DNA from: Methylosinus sp. Sm6
Lineage (GTDB): Bacteria; Pseudomonadota; Alphaproteobacteria; Rhizobiales; Beijerinckiaceae
Direction: 5' to 3'
Length of the DNA stretch: 64,000 nt
NCBI RefSeq assembly: GCF_019802345.1
Contig: NZ_JAINDZ010000012.1
Coordinates: forward strand, 1-64,000
Below, piece after piece: positions 24,929-34,625 of the stretch. The notes under the pieces were generated by a model. It was not told where the DNA came from. It made no database searches and saw only the letters and a program-made list of their open reading frames with translations. How positions within the stretch are numbered: the first letter of the stretch is position 1; every line of letters starts with the position of its first letter. The translations under genes and the position numbers were made by a program.

Positions 24929-26395
24929 ATGAACGCACAGATCCGATCACCGCTCAGGCCTCGGCTGAGGCAATCTCGAGAAATGTGCAACCACACCGTC
25001 GACCCCGCACGACAAGCTGCTGACGAAAGTCTCGGTCCATACGCGCTGTTCCAGCACGTATCGGACAGCGATACGCTTATAGTGAACTTCAGTTTTCGAA
25101 ATGTTCCGCCCGGCATGTTCGCGCAATATGATGCTTATCGAGACTTGTCCTTTTCACGTCTGTTCCTGAACTGCAAAGACGAGGAATGGTATCGGGCGGG
25201 AGTCGCGCCGTTCGGCGAGACGCCGGAGCAAGCCTGCAGAGCCATCCGAAAATTCGCGGAGCAACGCGGCTTCCGTCGAATTGTCACCACTGGACTGTCG
25301 AAGGGTGGTTACGCCGCCATGCTCTACGGCCTTCTGCTGGAAGCGGATGCGATATTGAGCTTTGGTCCGGAGCTGGTTCTCCAGCTTCCGTTCGGCCGCA
25401 GCCTCTCGACCCTCTCGGGCCAGGCCCCGACCCGATATGACAATCTCCTCGGTCGATTGAAAACTGCAGACCTCGCCAACCTGTTCGTGATCGTGGGCGA
25501 GCACGACATTTCGGATCTGCTCCACGGGTTTTTCTACCGGCGCCTGGGCGGCCCCACCTACATTGTCCCTTGCGATCACAGCACGATCGCCTTCGTCCAG
25601 CAGCAGGAACTGCTGGACGAAATATTCGTCGCAGCCGCGAGCGGGGCCGGTCGCCTCGCCCCCTTAGAACAACACCTCCGCGCGCTGCCGACGCCGCCGG
25701 ATCTCATGCCCTATGACGGCGAAAGGCCGCTCACCCCGGCCGAAGTCATCGAGGCGTTCCGGGCGATTCAACGTAGCGCGCCAGGCAATCAAGCATTGGC
25801 GCGAACGCTCGGCGACGCCCTGCGCAAGGAGGGCTCCCTCGAAGAAGCCCGCATATTCTTCGAGCTCGCCTATGAGATCGACCCGCACCACGCCGACGGC
25901 GCCTATGATCTGGCCCGTCATCTTTTTCGCATGGGAAATCTGGAGAGGGCTCGCGAGATTGCGTCGGATCTGGTGAAGCGTCCAGAAGCGGCGCCTCGAG
26001 AATGGTTGCTCTTTGGCGTCCTCCAGGCCAAGGCGGGCTCGCTCGCGGCGGCGATATCGGCGTTCGAGACAGCGGCCGCTCTGGAGCCGAGCGCCGCCGA
26101 ACATCATTATCAGCTCGCTCGCGCCTATCTGGAAGGCAAACGCTTCGCCGATGCGGAGGCCAGCCTGGAACGTTGCATGTCTCTGCGAACGCGACCCGGC
26201 GACGTCGTCCTGATGGCCGCTTTGAAATACAGCGCGGGCCAGCACGCAGACGCGAAAATCTGGAACGATCGGGCGCTCGAGGCGGAGCCGGGGAACCCCG
26301 CCGCTCTGAAGCTGGCCGAGCGGCTGAGGCGACGCGCCGGCGATGCGCAGCCGTCGAATGCCGGCGGCCCGGGCGCCAAAGGCGCTGGTGAATGA
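24929..26395 (+). CDS. alpha/beta-hydrolase-like domain plus TPR protein
   Basis: The ~488-residue protein has two parts. Residues ~45-250 resemble an alpha/beta-hydrolase, with nucleophile elbow GLSKGGYAA (S124), a later VGEHDISD supplying an acidic residue and PCDHSTIAF a histidine. A Ser-Asp-His triad is therefore possible. Residues ~270-470 are TPR-like helical repeats (LGDALRKEGSLEEARIFFEL and others). No signal peptide is seen. The same architecture recurs at 28385-29521. Proteins of this kind occur near glycosyltransferases, so a role in glycan or glycoprotein modification is plausible but unproven. The start may be ATG 24929 or ATG 24983. Confidence 0.7.
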   Translation: MNAQIRSPLRPRLRQSREMCNHTVDPARQAADESLGPYALFQHVSDSDTLIVNFSFRNVPPGMFAQYDAYRDLSFSRLFLNCKDEEWYRAGVAPFGETPEQACRAIRKFAEQRGFRRIVTTGLSKGGYAAMLYGLLLEADAILSFGPELVLQLPFGRSLSTLSGQAPTRYDNLLGRLKTADLANLFVIVGEHDISDLLHGFFYRRLGGPTYIVPCDHSTIAFVQQQELLDEIFVAAASGAGRLAPLEQHLRALPTPPDLMPYDGERPLTPAEVIEAFRAIQRSAPGNQALARTLGDALRKEGSLEEARIFFELAYEIDPHHADGAYDLARHLFRMGNLERAREIASDLVKRPEAAPREWLLFGVLQAKAGSLAAAISAFETAAALEPSAAEHHYQLARAYLEGKRFADAEASLERCMSLRTRPGDVVLMAALKYSAGQHADAKIWNDRALEAEPGNPAALKLAERLRRRAGDAQPSNAGGPGAKGAGE

Positions 26396-26504
26396 AGCGC
26401 GACAAGCCGCTGCGTCGGCCTCGGCAAGGCCGGGGACACGACGCGGCGTCCGCCTGCAATTCTATCGGTTCGCGGCTCCCATCGCCGGGATGAGGCGAGC
26501 CAAG

Positions 26505-26909
26505 TCAGCAATACTCCGCATAGGATTTTTCCTCGATGATATCGGAGCCGAGAAAATCATTGATGCGCCGCTTGATGCGGGCGCGCTCGTCGTTCTTGTG
26601 GTAAACGGAACGGGCGAGTTCAATGAAAACCGCGCCGAAGTCCTTGCCGCGCTCGCAATCCCGAATATCGTCCTCGATCGTCCAGAGCGCCGTGTTCACG
26701 AGCGTCAACTCCTCGATCGCGGCGGCCAATGCAGGCTCGAGGGGAGAGAGGAGCGCCGCGCTGTCTTCCAGGATTTCGAGCTCGCGCCGGGCGTTTTGCT
26801 GCGCCGCTTCATTCGTCAGCCGATCGACTTTGATGCGCAGAATCGTAATTTTATCGAACAGCTCGCCCCAGGAGACTTGCACTCGCGGAGTTTCGGCACG
26901 CTTGACCAT
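26505..26909 (-). CDS. DUF6165-family protein
   Basis: The 134-residue protein carries the family hallmark SWGELFDKITILRIKVDRL (residues 13-31) followed by a long helical, partly coiled-coil body. It contains no signal peptide or membrane segment. Members of this family are commonly found beside glycosyltransferases and TPR proteins in Alphaproteobacteria. The biochemical role is not known to me. It is convergent with the TPR gene on its left. Confidence 0.75.
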   Translation of the reverse strand: MVKRAETPRVQVSWGELFDKITILRIKVDRLTNEAAQQNARRELEILEDSAALLSPLEPALAAAIEELTLVNTALWTIEDDIRDCERGKDFGAVFIELARSVYHKNDERARIKRRINDFLGSDIIEEKSYAEYC

Positions 26910-27063
26910 AGCTTCTCCTCAATCATCGGCAAAACACGACAAACGCAGCGCTTCCGAGTCGAAGGCTGGCCATATCTCGAGCTTAGCCTGGAACTCTCGC
27001 CAAATCGAGGGGCATCGCGCGGCGCCCGCGTTTGAGGCTCGAGAGCCAAATCACGGGTCAGCT

Positions 27064-28032
27064 CTAGATCGTCGGCCGAATGTAGAAGACATCTACTGCC
27101 CCATTCTTGATAAAAACAATTTCCTCGAGAGCTGCAGATAGACTTTCAGCCGAGAGGTAAGTTTTGCCTTCCCACTCAGCATGAAAGCCTATACGAAAAA
27201 ATGTTTCTGTGAGACGCCTGTAATTCTCTGAGGTTGATTTCGATGAGTATTCAACCATTGCGGAGCGAATGTTCGAGCCGACGGCTCCTATGTCGTCAGT
27301 CAGCAAGGGCTCAGCTCCCTCGACGTCTATTTTCACAAACTCGGCCTTGTCCAAATGGAGCTCATCCCAGAGTGTGGTCAGTCTCTTACATTGGACAGTC
27401 TCTGTCTCTTTGTCGCCTGCCTCCAGGACAAAAGAATTCTGCGTCCCTTTGCCGATAGAGAATTCGAGCGTTCCATCGAAGTTCGCGACAGCCAGTTTTA
27501 CAATCTCGAGATTAGGAAACTCTTGTAGCGGCATGTTGACATTGCTTTTTAGAATATCGAACGTAGCCGACGATGCTTCAAAGGCAATCACACGAGCAGC
27601 CGGATAACGCGTGCAGAACCACATCGCGACTTCACCCTGATTGGCGCCGATATCGAGAATCGCTTTCGGGCAAATGGCGTGTTTCGACAGAAATGCATTG
27701 ATCTTATGTCCCAGCGACTGTGCATCCGAGCTGTAGCGCATATAGTAGGCGTCGACGTCACATCGCAGCCAAACGCCATCGAACTTCATCCAGATTCCCG
27801 TCTCTGTCGCAAACATCGGGAAGGCAAAGGAGGTGCTTGTGATCGCGGAAGACAGGCGATGGACGGCGGTACGCAGAAGAGCGGCGCGCAGATGCCGCAG
27901 TTCTCGTGACGTCAGAGTGACTTTGTCGCCGAGAGATAAAACGGTTGCGTCTGTCCTTTCTGCAGCTTCATTCTCCGCCTTGATCGCCCGCATCACGTTA
28001 GTCACTAGTCTTTCGACTTCTTTGTCACTCAT
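27064..28032 (-). CDS. FkbM-family methyltransferase
   Basis: The 322-residue protein has the FkbM methyltransferase core. AILDIGANQGEVAMWF (~residue 126) is the SAM-binding motif I, VIAFEASSATFDIL gives the strand-2 acidic residue, and KAEFVKIDVEGAEPLL is the family signature. An N-terminal ~90 residues form a charged helical extension. Such enzymes O-methylate sugars or natural products. Codon use is noticeably less GC-biased than in the neighbours (for example 27064-27500), which may indicate a different origin. It sits in the glycan island, so methylation of a surface sugar is the likely role. Confidence 0.82.
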   Translation of the reverse strand: MSDKEVERLVTNVMRAIKAENEAAERTDATVLSLGDKVTLTSRELRHLRAALLRTAVHRLSSAITSTSFAFPMFATETGIWMKFDGVWLRCDVDAYYMRYSSDAQSLGHKINAFLSKHAICPKAILDIGANQGEVAMWFCTRYPAARVIAFEASSATFDILKSNVNMPLQEFPNLEIVKLAVANFDGTLEFSIGKGTQNSFVLEAGDKETETVQCKRLTTLWDELHLDKAEFVKIDVEGAEPLLTDDIGAVGSNIRSAMVEYSSKSTSENYRRLTETFFRIGFHAEWEGKTYLSAESLSAALEEIVFIKNGAVDVFYIRPTI

Positions 28033-28107
28033 GAAAGGTCCTCGCCCGAGGGAGTGTCGTCGCGCGGTTCCCCGCCCCGAAGACGGTTGCGCATTATCGG
28101 ATCCCAC

Positions 28108-28384
28108 GCCAAATAGATCATGGCCTCTCTAACATTCCGAGTGCCGGCTTGGCAAATTCCGACAGTCGTGCGACTGGAGCTATCGGCTTGGCGGCAATGA
28201 GGTTTTCCCCTGCGAATCAGAGGCCGTCTCAGGGTTTGTGATTTATCGAAAAGCGAAACGGCGTCACCAACATCGCCAAGGCCCTGTGGGGAGCGCGGCC
28301 ATCGATCCCGCCGTCAGACTCTCATACCGCGGATTGTAAGAGGTTCAACAGCCCTGTCGAGACGCTTCAGCCGGCCGATTCTCC
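28108..28384. other. intergenic stretch in the glycan island
   Basis: The 280 bp or so between the FkbM gene start and the stop of the next hydrolase-TPR gene show no recognisable gene, repeat or RNA. It presumably contains the promoter of the FkbM gene. It is somewhat less GC-rich than flanking genes. Confidence 0.4.
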
Positions 28385-29521
28385 TTAAAGCTCAAGGGCC
28401 AACTCTCGGGCAATCTGCTGGATTTTGGGATCGGCAGGCGCTTCCTTCAGCGCCTGTTCCGCCCATGAACGCGCATCGTCGATGCGCCCGACACGGTTGA
28501 GCAACATCGCCAGCCAACGCTTGTCGTCGGGCGTGGCCGACGCGCATTCGGCCGAAGAACGCGCCGCGATCAACGCCTTGTCGATATCCTTCCCGCGATA
28601 GGCACGATCGCGCAAAACCCGATAGCCCGGAGCTGGATCCGCGGCGTTGGCGACAAATCGACCCGCGGCCGCGACGATTTCGTCTTCCAGCCCTTCGGCG
28701 GCCAGCAGCTTGCACAGACCGGAAAACGCATGTCGAGAATCAGGCGCCAGTTCGAACCACTTGCGCGTCGCCGAGACGACCAGCCTCTTATGTCCCCTCC
28801 GGGCGGCGACTCGACCGAGCACCTCATAGTAATAGGCGCTCTTTCTGCGGTTCTCCCGCGCGCGATTGCGCAGAGCCTTCGGATCAGGGCATTCGAGAAG
28901 CAAACTCTCGACTGTGGCTCCGAGAATGCCTGCCTGAAGCAGAAACTCCAATATCAGATGGCCCGCGAATGGGAATTTATACAAGTGGATATTGTCGAGC
29001 ATCGGCAGCTGCTCGACCTGGAGCGTGTCGAGCGCGTCGAGCGGATCGTATACGACATTGTAGATCACGTCATTTGAAACATGGAGAGCTGCGTTCTCGC
29101 GCGTGAAGCGAATTGCGGCGACGTCTTCGTCCCATCGGTTTTCGAAGGGCACGATCGCCTTCGACACGGAGACTTGCGGCGCCACCGCGAGGGCCTGGTC
29201 ACATTTCACGACGCCCGCCGACAGCAGCACGCCGCAACCGCCCATGCTCGCGCCGTAGGCGATGCGTCTTCGCGACCGTTTGAAAAACTCGAGCCCGCCC
29301 ACCAGTTGTTCGACCTCCTCCAGCTCCGGCGTCTGCCACCAATGCGGCCACTTCGCGACGATATAGACGCCATTCATCCCGAGGCGGCGTATGAACCCAG
29401 CGCCGAATCCGTTCAAAGGCTTGTCAGGGCGCGGGCGAACGGAAAAGGTCAGGATCGATACGTCCGATCCGACTTCTTCCGCTATGACACGTATATCATT
29501 GCCGTCGTAGATGATTGTCAT
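28385..29521 (-). CDS. second alpha/beta-hydrolase-like plus TPR protein
   Basis: The 378-residue protein repeats the architecture of the gene at 24929. An N-terminal alpha/beta-hydrolase-like domain has elbow YGASMGGCG (S92), an acidic loop around YDPLDALD and FPFAGHLILEF with a histidine. The C-terminal ~150 residues are TPR-like helices. The ATG at 29521 follows GGAGAG. It overlaps nothing but ends the CgeB glycosyltransferase transcription unit. Two such proteins in one island suggest a shared acyl-transfer or hydrolysis step on glycans, or a structural role with a dead hydrolase fold. Confidence 0.7.
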   Translation of the reverse strand: MTIIYDGNDIRVIAEEVGSDVSILTFSVRPRPDKPLNGFGAGFIRRLGMNGVYIVAKWPHWWQTPELEEVEQLVGGLEFFKRSRRRIAYGASMGGCGVLLSAGVVKCDQALAVAPQVSVSKAIVPFENRWDEDVAAIRFTRENAALHVSNDVIYNVVYDPLDALDTLQVEQLPMLDNIHLYKFPFAGHLILEFLLQAGILGATVESLLLECPDPKALRNRARENRRKSAYYYEVLGRVAARRGHKRLVVSATRKWFELAPDSRHAFSGLCKLLAAEGLEDEIVAAAGRFVANAADPAPGYRVLRDRAYRGKDIDKALIAARSSAECASATPDDKRWLAMLLNRVGRIDDARSWAEQALKEAPADPKIQQIARELALEL

Positions 29522-29541
29522 GTTTCTCTCCGCCCGGCTGG

Positions 29542-30579
29542 TTACGAAATCGCTCGGGCAAAAGACAAAATCTTCTCCGCAAAGACCTTGTTGCTGAAAT
29601 GCGCCGTCGCATAGGCGAGCCCGCGTTCGATGACCGAGCGTCGTTCCGTCTCGTTGGACAAGTAGAAGCGGCATTTGTCCTCGAGATCCTCGAGCGAATG
29701 GTAGACGACGAAACCGCCGCACTCCGTTTCGAGCTCGAGGAGGCCATTGACACTGTCCGTCATGAGAAATCCACCGGAGCCTAGGACCGTGCTGAACCGT
29801 TCGTTGAGGTATAGGCGACCATCGGGCCGCACATGGCTATTGAGGTTGATCCGACTAGATTTATAGGCGGAAGGCAATTCCTCATAGCGCAGCGCCCCAC
29901 GCCAGTTGTCGCGCATCTCGGGCACGCCGAACTCCCCTCCCCACGCCAAGCGCTTGTCCCATGGACCAAACAGCTTCACGTCGCCGAGCGGCGCCACCCT
30001 CCTGACGATGTCACTTCTACAATATAGCGAGAAGCGAAAGCGCGACGGTGGATACATGTTTGTCGCAATAAATGACATATCGCAGTCGAATGCATCGGAA
30101 CGCGCGGCATTCGTGTGGGTATCTTCGTCAAAAGGCGGATACAGCACCACAGCCGGAACGCCGATGGCGGCATAATCGGCGATGCTGTCCTCGCAGCAGG
30201 TGATCGCGAAGTCGAAGTCGGAAGAAACCAGATGCTCGCCGAACTCGATGACGAACGGATCATCGAAGCTATGGAAAGCGAATTTGATGTCGCCATTCTT
30301 TTCCTTGATGCGACGAATCAGTCCCGGCTCGTAGTCGCGCTTGCACATAACCCAAACCACGATCTTTGCGTCGACTTGCTGGACGGCCTCCAGTATCCGG
30401 TCTTCGATATCTGGAAAAGGCGAGTATTTTGCTGCGCTCGAAGGTCTGGAGTAATCGCGGGTCGGAACATAGGCCGCCTTGACGCCAATTCTCTCGAAGC
30501 CTTTGCCAACGACAGCGATCGTGCTTTCCACGCGACGACCGCCGCAAATAACCACACCATTCGTTTTCAGCAGACTCAT
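29542..30579 (-). CDS. CgeB-type glycosyltransferase
   Basis: The 345-residue protein resembles the CgeB/Glyco_trans_1_2 group. It has two Rossmann-like halves, with an N-terminal KTNGVVICGGRRVEST strand-loop. The C-terminal part contains INLNSHVRPDGRLYLNERF followed by GSGGFLMTD, then a glutamate-rich loop and the YATAHFSNKVFAEKIL tail typical of this group. It is cytoplasmic and probably uses a nucleotide sugar. Its stop lies 20 bp before the hydrolase-TPR start, so both are likely one operon. Confidence 0.8.
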   Translation of the reverse strand: MSLLKTNGVVICGGRRVESTIAVVGKGFERIGVKAAYVPTRDYSRPSSAAKYSPFPDIEDRILEAVQQVDAKIVVWVMCKRDYEPGLIRRIKEKNGDIKFAFHSFDDPFVIEFGEHLVSSDFDFAITCCEDSIADYAAIGVPAVVLYPPFDEDTHTNAARSDAFDCDMSFIATNMYPPSRFRFSLYCRSDIVRRVAPLGDVKLFGPWDKRLAWGGEFGVPEMRDNWRGALRYEELPSAYKSSRINLNSHVRPDGRLYLNERFSTVLGSGGFLMTDSVNGLLELETECGGFVVYHSLEDLEDKCRFYLSNETERRSVIERGLAYATAHFSNKVFAEKILSFARAIS

Positions 30580-31037
30580 ACGGCCATCCTCGGTTCAAGA
30601 TGCGTCCGGAGATTTTTTATCCGGCGACCCTGCATTATATCGAGCGGGAGTATATCAGCTGCCGAGAGCAAAACGCCATCGAACTCGAATCCTCGCGCGA
30701 TCGACTGTCTCGACCAAAGCGCGATGCGCGGCGCAGCTTTGAAACTGCTGTAAATACCACGGTCTAGAGTCGACGAGCGTGCGCAGTGGAGCCGGCGGTT
30801 CTGCGCGTCGGCGCGTGTTCGGAGAGGCCGAGGCTGGTCATAGCCGAGCGGTGGTCATTCGATCGCGGCCTTCGCGGCGTCCGAGCAAAACCCGCGTCGG
30901 AGTTCCGAGGAACGGCCACAATCCGCGGCATGGTCGATCCTCGGACAAGCCGGGGCATTGAAATCCGAGAGGCCGATCTGTTAGCGCGAACATTCCGACT
31001 TCGAAGCGCCTTCGATCGGCCCACCGGACACGGATTC
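30580..31037. other. 458-bp stretch without a recognised gene
   Basis: Between the CgeB-type gene and the stop of the large fusion gene no coding sequence is convincing. A minus-strand frame over 30764-31240 is arginine/serine/proline-rich and overlaps the end of the real gene antisense-fashion. A short segment near 30930-30960 resembles palindromic intergenic repeats common in Rhizobiales, but only one copy is seen. Confidence 0.4.
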
Positions 31038-34000
31038 CTACAGACTCTCTCGATCGGCGCCCAAGGCCTCCAAGACCGCGGACAAGACGCGCTCGACGTC
31101 GATGTCGGCGATGCAGCGGCATTCCCCGGCGTTGAATCGGGCGCTGTCCTTGACTTCGCATGGAGCGCAGTCGCGCTCGCTCGCCACCACCCGACTGGTG
31201 GGCCGCGACGGACCGCGCGTGCCGACGTCTGTCGGGGCAAAAATCGCGGTCAGCGGTATGCCGAGCGCATTGGCTATATTCATCACGCCCGAATCGTTGG
31301 TGACGACATGGTCGACCTGCAACAGCTTGTCCGCCATCTCGCCGATCGTGCCGCCGGTCCAATCTTCGGAGCCTTCGACGTGCTCCTCCGCAATGCCGAC
31401 CGACGCCACCCTGTAGCCGCGAGCGACCAGCTCGGCGGCGAGCGTGGAATAATGCGGCCACCTCTTCGCCTCCCAGCGCCCGCCCTTGCTGCCGGCGTGG
31501 AAGGCGATGATGCGTGAATTCGGCGGCGAGTAGGTTCGTTCCCCGACGAAATAGCCTTCGGCGTCCTCCGCGGTCCAGTCGACGCCGAGAAGCCGCTGGG
31601 CCATGTTCAGGTTGAAAAGCGTTTCATGCTCGGAACGGCCGGGCACGAAACGATCGAGATCGCGTGAATAGATCTCTCGCGCGGTGTTGAATCTGGGCCG
31701 GATGTCGCCGAAGCAATTGGCGAGGAACACGGTCTCGTAAGGGCGGCGAAGCGCGATCGAGCCGAGCTCATATATCGTTCCGACGAAGGCCGCATTGTCG
31801 ACCACGTCGAAATAGGAGGTTCCGCCCTCCGATATGACGACATCGACCGTTTGGCCGTAATGCCTGGCCAGCAGGCGGATGAGCGGCGTCGCATGAATGA
31901 CGTTTCCGACTCCGCCGCCGACCCCCACCAGCACGCGCTTCGACAGGCTTCCGATCAGCCGCGCCGCCTGCTCCCGGAACACTCTCGGTCCGAATCGCTC
32001 GGCGTTCTCCAACGCCTTCGCGCGAGCGGCGGCGTAAGCGACATCGTCTGCGAACAGGCGCTCCACCGTCTCGGCCCAAAGCTCGGGCTCGGGCCCGAGG
32101 ACAAAGCCGGAGCGCTCGAGCAGATAGGGGATGTTGCCGGCATTGGCCCCGATGACGACTCTGCCCCGCAGTTGCGCCTCGATGACGACGCGGGAAAAGG
32201 TCTCGACGAATTCGAAGCTCGGCGTCAACACAATGCGACAGCCGGCGTAGAGGGCGTCGACGTCGTCGGTGCGCGGGAGAACAGTCACATTCGGCAAGCC
32301 GCGTAGGCGAACCCAGCGTTCGGCGAGTTGCACGGAGCTTTGACTCGCCACCGCCACGAAGCGCCTGTGCGGCAGCCTCTCCGCGATGTCCAGCAGCAAC
32401 CCGAAGCCTTTGTCCACCCTGGCGTTCAAGAGCAATACCGAATCGCCCACGCTTTCCGGGACGACCGGCTCGCTGAAGGAGCTGGAATAGATGACCGGCG
32501 TTCGAAGCTTGAATTTCGACTCGATCAGCCCCCGACTGTAATCGGAGTTGGCGTAGAGGACGGACAGATCGGAGATCAGAGCGCGCGCTTCCGGCAGCGC
32601 CGGCTGCCGAGCCGTGATGTAGGGATAATATGGCGCGTCGGGACTATTGCTCTCGAAGAAGTCTCGGAAGAAATGAAAACCATACACCACTTTCAAGTCG
32701 AGACCTTCGACGGCGAGCGAGAACTCGTAGGGCATGGCGATCACATGAACGACAGAAAAGTCGTGGGCGAGCAGGAACGACCTGATCGCCCCGATGTCGC
32801 TCCTTATGAAATGCCAGCGAACGCCGTTCTCCTCGCCGGACTGTCCGGCCAGCGCGGGGTTCGTTCCGACGATATCGACGGAGTAGCCGCTGTCCGAATA
32901 GGCCAGCGAGATATTGCGGAGGAACTGCTCGCCGCCTCCGAAGTTGAGCCAGCCGTGACGCGACACCACGGCAACTCGGGAGCCGCGATCGCCTCGCCCG
33001 TGCGGCCGATTGCTGCTGAGCCGCCGGCCGATGGCCTGAATTCTCACGGCGGCCGCCTCGACCGACGCCTCGGGCTCGATTTGTCGAAGTATGTCGCCCA
33101 GGAGAGCGCCACGCACGAAAATTTGCTGCTGAACATGTCCGAGATCGATCGCCGACCAGACGGCGCCGAGTCCCGGCGCCGAGCCCGCGGCGAAATCGAT
33201 GATGTCTCCGACCGTCGGCCCACCTCCTACCGGCAGAACAAACCAACGCTCGGGATGCTCTGCGCAGGCCGCTTCCATTTGCTCGACGAGGGACGGAAAC
33301 GGGCCGTCAGCTCGCGTGATCAGCGGCACGACGTCGACGGCGACCCCGAAATCCTCACGAATCGTGTCGAGCGCGGCGATCGGGAGCGAGCTGTTCGGCG
33401 CAAATACCGTGACTGCTCGCAAGCACGCGCGCGGGGAATCGTCCTTGTCCGTAAAGCCCGCCTCGAGGCAGCGTAGCAGGTAGAGAGCCGCCGAGCTGTC
33501 CGGGCGGCGGGTCAGGGCGCGACGACAGGCGGCGCGCGCATCGTCATAGCGTCCCTGCCGAAGAAAAAATCGGGCGAGAGCGAGGGCGTTGGCCTCGGTC
33601 GCCTTTAGCTGCTCGGCTTCGGAGAAAGCCGTTTCAGCGCGATTGGAGTTGCCGGCCTGCTGGTAGAGCTGTCCGAGCAACGACCAAGCCCTGTGTTCCT
33701 TGGGGTTCTCTTTGGTCGTGGCGTTCAAGAGATGGAAGCACGCAGCATAGGCGGTCGTTCGGCTGACCGGCTGCAGGTAGTGCCCATTCCCGAAGCCGTT
33801 ATTCGCGAGAGCGAGATAAATTCGGACCTGCGTCAGTTTGTTTTCATTGTTGCTTGTCTCTTTGAGCAGGATCGAGTTCAGGTGAAATGCCTCGGCATAG
33901 TCGCGCTGGTCGAGGGCGATGTCTCGTAGAACCCGAACCGCTCGCATGTTGCTAGGTTCTGAATTCAACACCGATCGAGCGATCGCCTCGGCTTCGCTCG

Positions 34001-34625
34001 AATGCTTGAGCGCGAGGTGAGCCGCAGCCAGCGCAGCTCGCATATCATTGTCGAGATGCTTCAGCAGCGGCTCCAGCAGCGCGACCACGCGCTCGTGCAG
34101 CTTCGCGCTCGCATAGGATTCCAGAACGCGGACCAGCGCCTGACGATCCGCTTCGGAAAGAGACGGCGCCGATTGAATTGTGGCGGTCAGATGCAGATCG
34201 ATGTTGGGTCCGTCGGATGTCGCGGGCGCCTCGGCAATCTTGGGGCGGTCCAGCCACCTCTCCGAAATTTGCCGCCGGACCGCGCGGATCTCGTCGTCGC
34301 CGGGCAAGCGCTGCAAGGCGATCTCGGCGTCGCGCAATCCGGCGACGAATTGACCCGAGTCGCGATGCATTCGCAGAAGGTGCAGCCAGACCTCTCTGTT
34401 GCGCGGCTTCAGCTCCAGCATTCGCCGAGCCTGCGCCGACGCGGCCGGAAATTGCTGTCGGCCTCGCAGAGCCTTCAAACGGAATATCTGCGCGCTCCAC
34501 GACGGCGCATCCCCGGTGAGTTCGAGGATTTCGTCGAATTTTTCCGCCTTGAACAGATCGTCCAACAAGGCGTCATCGATCTTGGGCGCGTTCGTGTGGG
34601 CGTTCTCACCGGTTTTCATATTCAT
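31038..34625 (-). CDS. three-module fusion: TPR domain, GT4 glycosyltransferase, GT9 glycosyltransferase
   Basis: The 1195-residue protein combines modules usually found separately. Residues ~15-430 are tandem TPR-like helical repeats. Residues ~430-545 are a linker with a weak glycosyltransferase-like look. Residues ~548-885 form a GT-B enzyme of family 4; RHGWLNFGGGEQFLRNISLAY binds at the N-lobe and a FEFVETFSRVVIEAQLRGRV region carries the catalytic-donor signature. Residues ~890-1195 resemble GT9 heptosyltransferases (GVGGGVGNVIHATPL, FHAGSKGGRWEAKRWP, TNDSGVMNIANALGIPL). No signal peptide is seen. It could make successive transfers to a protein or lipid acceptor held by the TPR arm. Confidence 0.85.
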   Translation of the reverse strand: MNMKTGENAHTNAPKIDDALLDDLFKAEKFDEILELTGDAPSWSAQIFRLKALRGRQQFPAASAQARRMLELKPRNREVWLHLLRMHRDSGQFVAGLRDAEIALQRLPGDDEIRAVRRQISERWLDRPKIAEAPATSDGPNIDLHLTATIQSAPSLSEADRQALVRVLESYASAKLHERVVALLEPLLKHLDNDMRAALAAAHLALKHSSEAEAIARSVLNSEPSNMRAVRVLRDIALDQRDYAEAFHLNSILLKETSNNENKLTQVRIYLALANNGFGNGHYLQPVSRTTAYAACFHLLNATTKENPKEHRAWSLLGQLYQQAGNSNRAETAFSEAEQLKATEANALALARFFLRQGRYDDARAACRRALTRRPDSSAALYLLRCLEAGFTDKDDSPRACLRAVTVFAPNSSLPIAALDTIREDFGVAVDVVPLITRADGPFPSLVEQMEAACAEHPERWFVLPVGGGPTVGDIIDFAAGSAPGLGAVWSAIDLGHVQQQIFVRGALLGDILRQIEPEASVEAAAVRIQAIGRRLSSNRPHGRGDRGSRVAVVSRHGWLNFGGGEQFLRNISLAYSDSGYSVDIVGTNPALAGQSGEENGVRWHFIRSDIGAIRSFLLAHDFSVVHVIAMPYEFSLAVEGLDLKVVYGFHFFRDFFESNSPDAPYYPYITARQPALPEARALISDLSVLYANSDYSRGLIESKFKLRTPVIYSSSFSEPVVPESVGDSVLLLNARVDKGFGLLLDIAERLPHRRFVAVASQSSVQLAERWVRLRGLPNVTVLPRTDDVDALYAGCRIVLTPSFEFVETFSRVVIEAQLRGRVVIGANAGNIPYLLERSGFVLGPEPELWAETVERLFADDVAYAAARAKALENAERFGPRVFREQAARLIGSLSKRVLVGVGGGVGNVIHATPLIRLLARHYGQTVDVVISEGGTSYFDVVDNAAFVGTIYELGSIALRRPYETVFLANCFGDIRPRFNTAREIYSRDLDRFVPGRSEHETLFNLNMAQRLLGVDWTAEDAEGYFVGERTYSPPNSRIIAFHAGSKGGRWEAKRWPHYSTLAAELVARGYRVASVGIAEEHVEGSEDWTGGTIGEMADKLLQVDHVVTNDSGVMNIANALGIPLTAIFAPTDVGTRGPSRPTSRVVASERDCAPCEVKDSARFNAGECRCIADIDVERVLSAVLEALGADRESL

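Noticed and set aside
24744-24932. 62-codon frame between phnN and the hydrolase-TPR gene
   Set aside because: Start and composition unconvincing, no family match.
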